Translations under genes and position numbers: made by a program
Shown here: positions 61,744 to 64,000 of the stretch, piece after piece
Numbering within the stretch: position 1 is the stretch's first letter
Layout: each line of letters starts with the position of its first letter
DNA from: Cheilinus undulatus
Taxonomy: Eukaryota; Chordata; Actinopteri; Labriformes; Labridae
DNA: 64,000 nucleotides
Assembly (NCBI RefSeq): GCF_018320785.1
Contig: NC_054870.1
Span: 4,722,933 to 4,786,932 of the forward strand
Direction: 5' to 3'
Notes under the pieces: model-generated
The model's input: only the letters and a program-made list of their open reading frames with translations
What the model was told of the DNA's origin: nothing
The model's database searches: none

Positions 61744-64000
61744 TATTTGTGTTTTGTGAAATTGATGGTCAAATTTATCTTTGTTCTGTGAAATGTATTT
61801 GTGTGTTGTGAAATGTATTTTTGTTCTGTGAAATGTATTTCTGGTCTGTGAAATGTGTTTTTGTTCTGTGAAATTTATTTTTGTCCTGTGAAATGCATTT
61901 TTGTTCTGTGAAATTTATTTCTGTTCTGTGAAATGCATTTTTGTTCTGTGAAATGTATTTCTGTTCTGTGAAATGCATTTTTGTTCTGTGAAATTTATTT
62001 CTGTTTTGTGAAATGTGTTTCTTTCTGTGAAATTTATTTTTGTTTTGTGAAATATATTTGTGTTTTGTGAAATTACTCTATTTTGTGTAAAATGTGTTTT
62101 TGTTTCGTGAAATGTATTTTTGTTTTGTGAAATGGATTTGTGTTTTGTGACTTGGATGGTTGTTCTGTGAAATGTATGGTTGTTCTGTTATACTGTTTTT
62201 GTTCTGTGAAATTTAATTTTGTTTTGTGAAATGTATTTGTGTCTTGTAAAATTTATCTTTGCTCTGTGAAATTTAATATTGTTCTGTGAAATGTGTTTGT
62301 GTCTTCTGAAATGTAATTTTGTTCTGTAAAATGTCTTTTTGTTTTTTCGCAATGTATTTCTGTTTTGTTAATTCATTTTTGTTTTGTGAAATGTATTTTT
62401 GGTCTGGAATGTATTTGTGTTAAGTGAAATTTCTTTTTGTTCTATGGAATTTAATTTTTGTCCTGTGAAATGTATTTTTGTTCTGTTAAATGTATTTTTG
62501 TTCTATGAAATTTATTTTTTTGTTCTGTACAATGTATTTCTGTTCTGTGAAATATATTTTTGTTTAGTGAAATATATTGTTTTGTGAAATGTATTTTTGT
62601 GCTGTGAAATTTATTGTTGTTCTATGGAATTTAATCTTTTCTTGAAATTTATTGTGTTAAGTGAAATTTATTTTTGTTCTGTGATAAATGTATTTGTGAT
62701 TTGTGAAATTCATTTTTGTTGTGTGGAATGTATTTCTGTCTTGTGGAATGTGTTTTTGTTTTGTGAAATTTTTCTTTGTATTGTGAAATCTATTTGTGTG
62801 TTGTGAAATGTATTTCTGGTCTGTGAAATGTGTTTTTGTTCTGTAAAATTTATTTTTGTCCTGTGAAATATGTTTCTATTCTGTGAAATATATTTTTGTT
62901 CTGTGAAATTTAATTCTGTTTTGTGAAATGTATTTTTGTTCTGTGAAATTTATTTTTATTCTGTAAAATGTTTGTGTTTAGTGAAATTTCTTTGTGTTCT
63001 GTGAAATGTATTTTTGTTCTGTGAAATGTATTTTTGCTCTGTGAAATGTATTTTTTTTGCTCTGGTTTATTTTTGTTTTGTAAAATGTAATTGTGTTTTG
63101 TAAAATTTCTCTTTTTTGTGTGAAATATGTTTTTGTTTAGTGAAAGGTATTATTGTTTTGTGAAATGTATTTGTGTTTTGTGAAATGGATGGTTGTTCTG
63201 TGAAATGTATTTTTGTTCTGTTATACTATTTTGTTCTGTAAAGTTTATTTTTGTTTTGTGAAATTTATTTCTGTGTTGTGGAATTTTGTTTTTGTTCTTC
63301 GAAATTTATTTTGCTCTGATAAATGTATTTTTGTTCTGTGAAATGTATTTTGGGTCTGGGAAATGTATTTCTGGTCTGCGAAATGTAGTTTGTTTCTGTG
63401 AAATTTATTTTTGTCCTGTGAAATGTGTTTCTTTCTGTGAAATTTATTTTTGTTTTGTGAAATGTATTTGTGTTTTGTGAAATGTATTTGTGTTTTGTGA
63501 CATGTATTTTTGTTCTGTGAAATGTATATATGCTCTGTGAATTGTATTCTGTTCTGTGAATTTATTGTTTCGTGAAATGTATTTGTGTTTTGTTAAATTT
63601 ATCTTTTTGTGTGAAATGTGTTGTTGTGTCGTGAAATGTATTTTTGTTTTGTGAAATGTATTTGTGTTTTGTGAAATTGATGGTTGTTTTTTGAAATGTA
63701 TTTTTGTTCTGTTGTGTTTTGTTCTGTGAAATTTTATTTTGTTTTGTGTAATGTGTTTGTGTTTTGTGAAATTTATTTTTGCTATGTAGAATTTATTATT
63801 GTTCTGTGAAATGTGTTTGTGTCTTCTGAAATGTTTTTTTTTTCTGTGAAATGCCTTTTTGTTTTTTTGAAATGTATTTCTGTTTTGTGAATTCATTTTT
63901 GTTTTGTGAAATGTATTTTTGGTCCGTGGAGTGTAATTGTGTTTTGTGAAATGAATTTTTGTTATATGGAATTTAGTCTTTGTTCTGTGAAATGTATTTT

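Larger units (their letters stand above)
57490..64000 (+). repeat. 20-bp-period satellite, open at the window end
   Basis: Units of about GAAATGTATTTTTGTTCTGT with substitutions and indels fill the rest of the window, except for 60,941-61,743. Minus-strand frames across it translate as endless HFTEQKYISQNKNTFHRTK-like strings, because three 20-bp units make a 20-codon period. They are not genes. Some segments (for example near 59,180-59,290 and 59,890-60,000) are longer higher-order duplications. Confidence 0.97.

Noticed and set aside
57993-63896. Many 60-150-codon frames with HFTEQKYISQNKNTF-like repeats
   Set aside because: Arise because the 20-bp satellite has a period compatible with open reading. 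They are scattered on one strand and broken at every indel.

Overview
The window is nuclear DNA of a teleost fish, most likely a percomorph. This rests on two intron-containing vertebrate genes, fish-type tRNA-derived SINEs, Tc1/mariner, hAT, ISL2EU/Harbinger, Penelope-like and LINE remnants, and many long simple-sequence arrays. There are no bacterial operons, CRISPR arrays or rRNA genes, and I saw no convincing tRNA gene outside SINE promoters.

Layout. (1) 1-2,010: repeat-rich 5' flank. (2) 2,011-17,635: tlx1, a TLX/HOX11-family homeobox gene on the + strand. It has three coding exons (2011-2443, 15007-15244, 17425-17635; 293 aa). Its introns carry a 42-bp minisatellite that copies the exon 1 splice donor, several hAT-type elements, a 2.6-kb almost C-free GATGTA/GATGTT satellite and an 0.9-kb ATT array. 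(3) 17,636-28,680: about 11 kb of intergenic DNA built of nested DNA transposons and SINEs. (4) 28,799-34,291: sdhaf4, a mitochondrial succinate dehydrogenase assembly factor, with three coding exons (100 aa) and a palindromic CRE just upstream. Its intron 1 holds a hAT element that itself carries a second hAT-type element. (5) 34,300-51,000: a transposon graveyard. It contains a Tc1 element with IR/DR ends, two divergent DDE_Tnp_4 transposase fragments, and an ISL2EU-like second gene on the minus strand (N-terminal exon, micro-exons, SWIM zinc finger, YqaJ nuclease). That gene is interrupted by a Penelope-like retroelement, which is interrupted by a hAT-type element, which is interrupted by a further inverted-repeat element. 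(6) 51,228-54,383: an intact, apparently intronless 1,051-aa coiled-coil ORF with a 381-bp (127-aa) tandem repeat. I do not recognise it, and it is the best candidate here for something undescribed. (7) 54,400-57,490: LINE fragments, including an L1/Tx1-type reverse transcriptase split by a 324-bp retroposed insert with a 10-bp target duplication. (8) About 57,490 to the window end: a 20-bp-period satellite of at least 6.5 kb. It contains one inverted segment bracketed by two Sleeping Beauty-type Tc1 termini.

Function. The two host genes are unrelated: tlx1 is a developmental transcription factor and sdhaf4 acts in mitochondria. Nothing suggests they work together. Most of the remaining sequence is mobile DNA. 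For several hAT-type elements the insertion site is defined to the base by perfect 8-bp target-site duplications.
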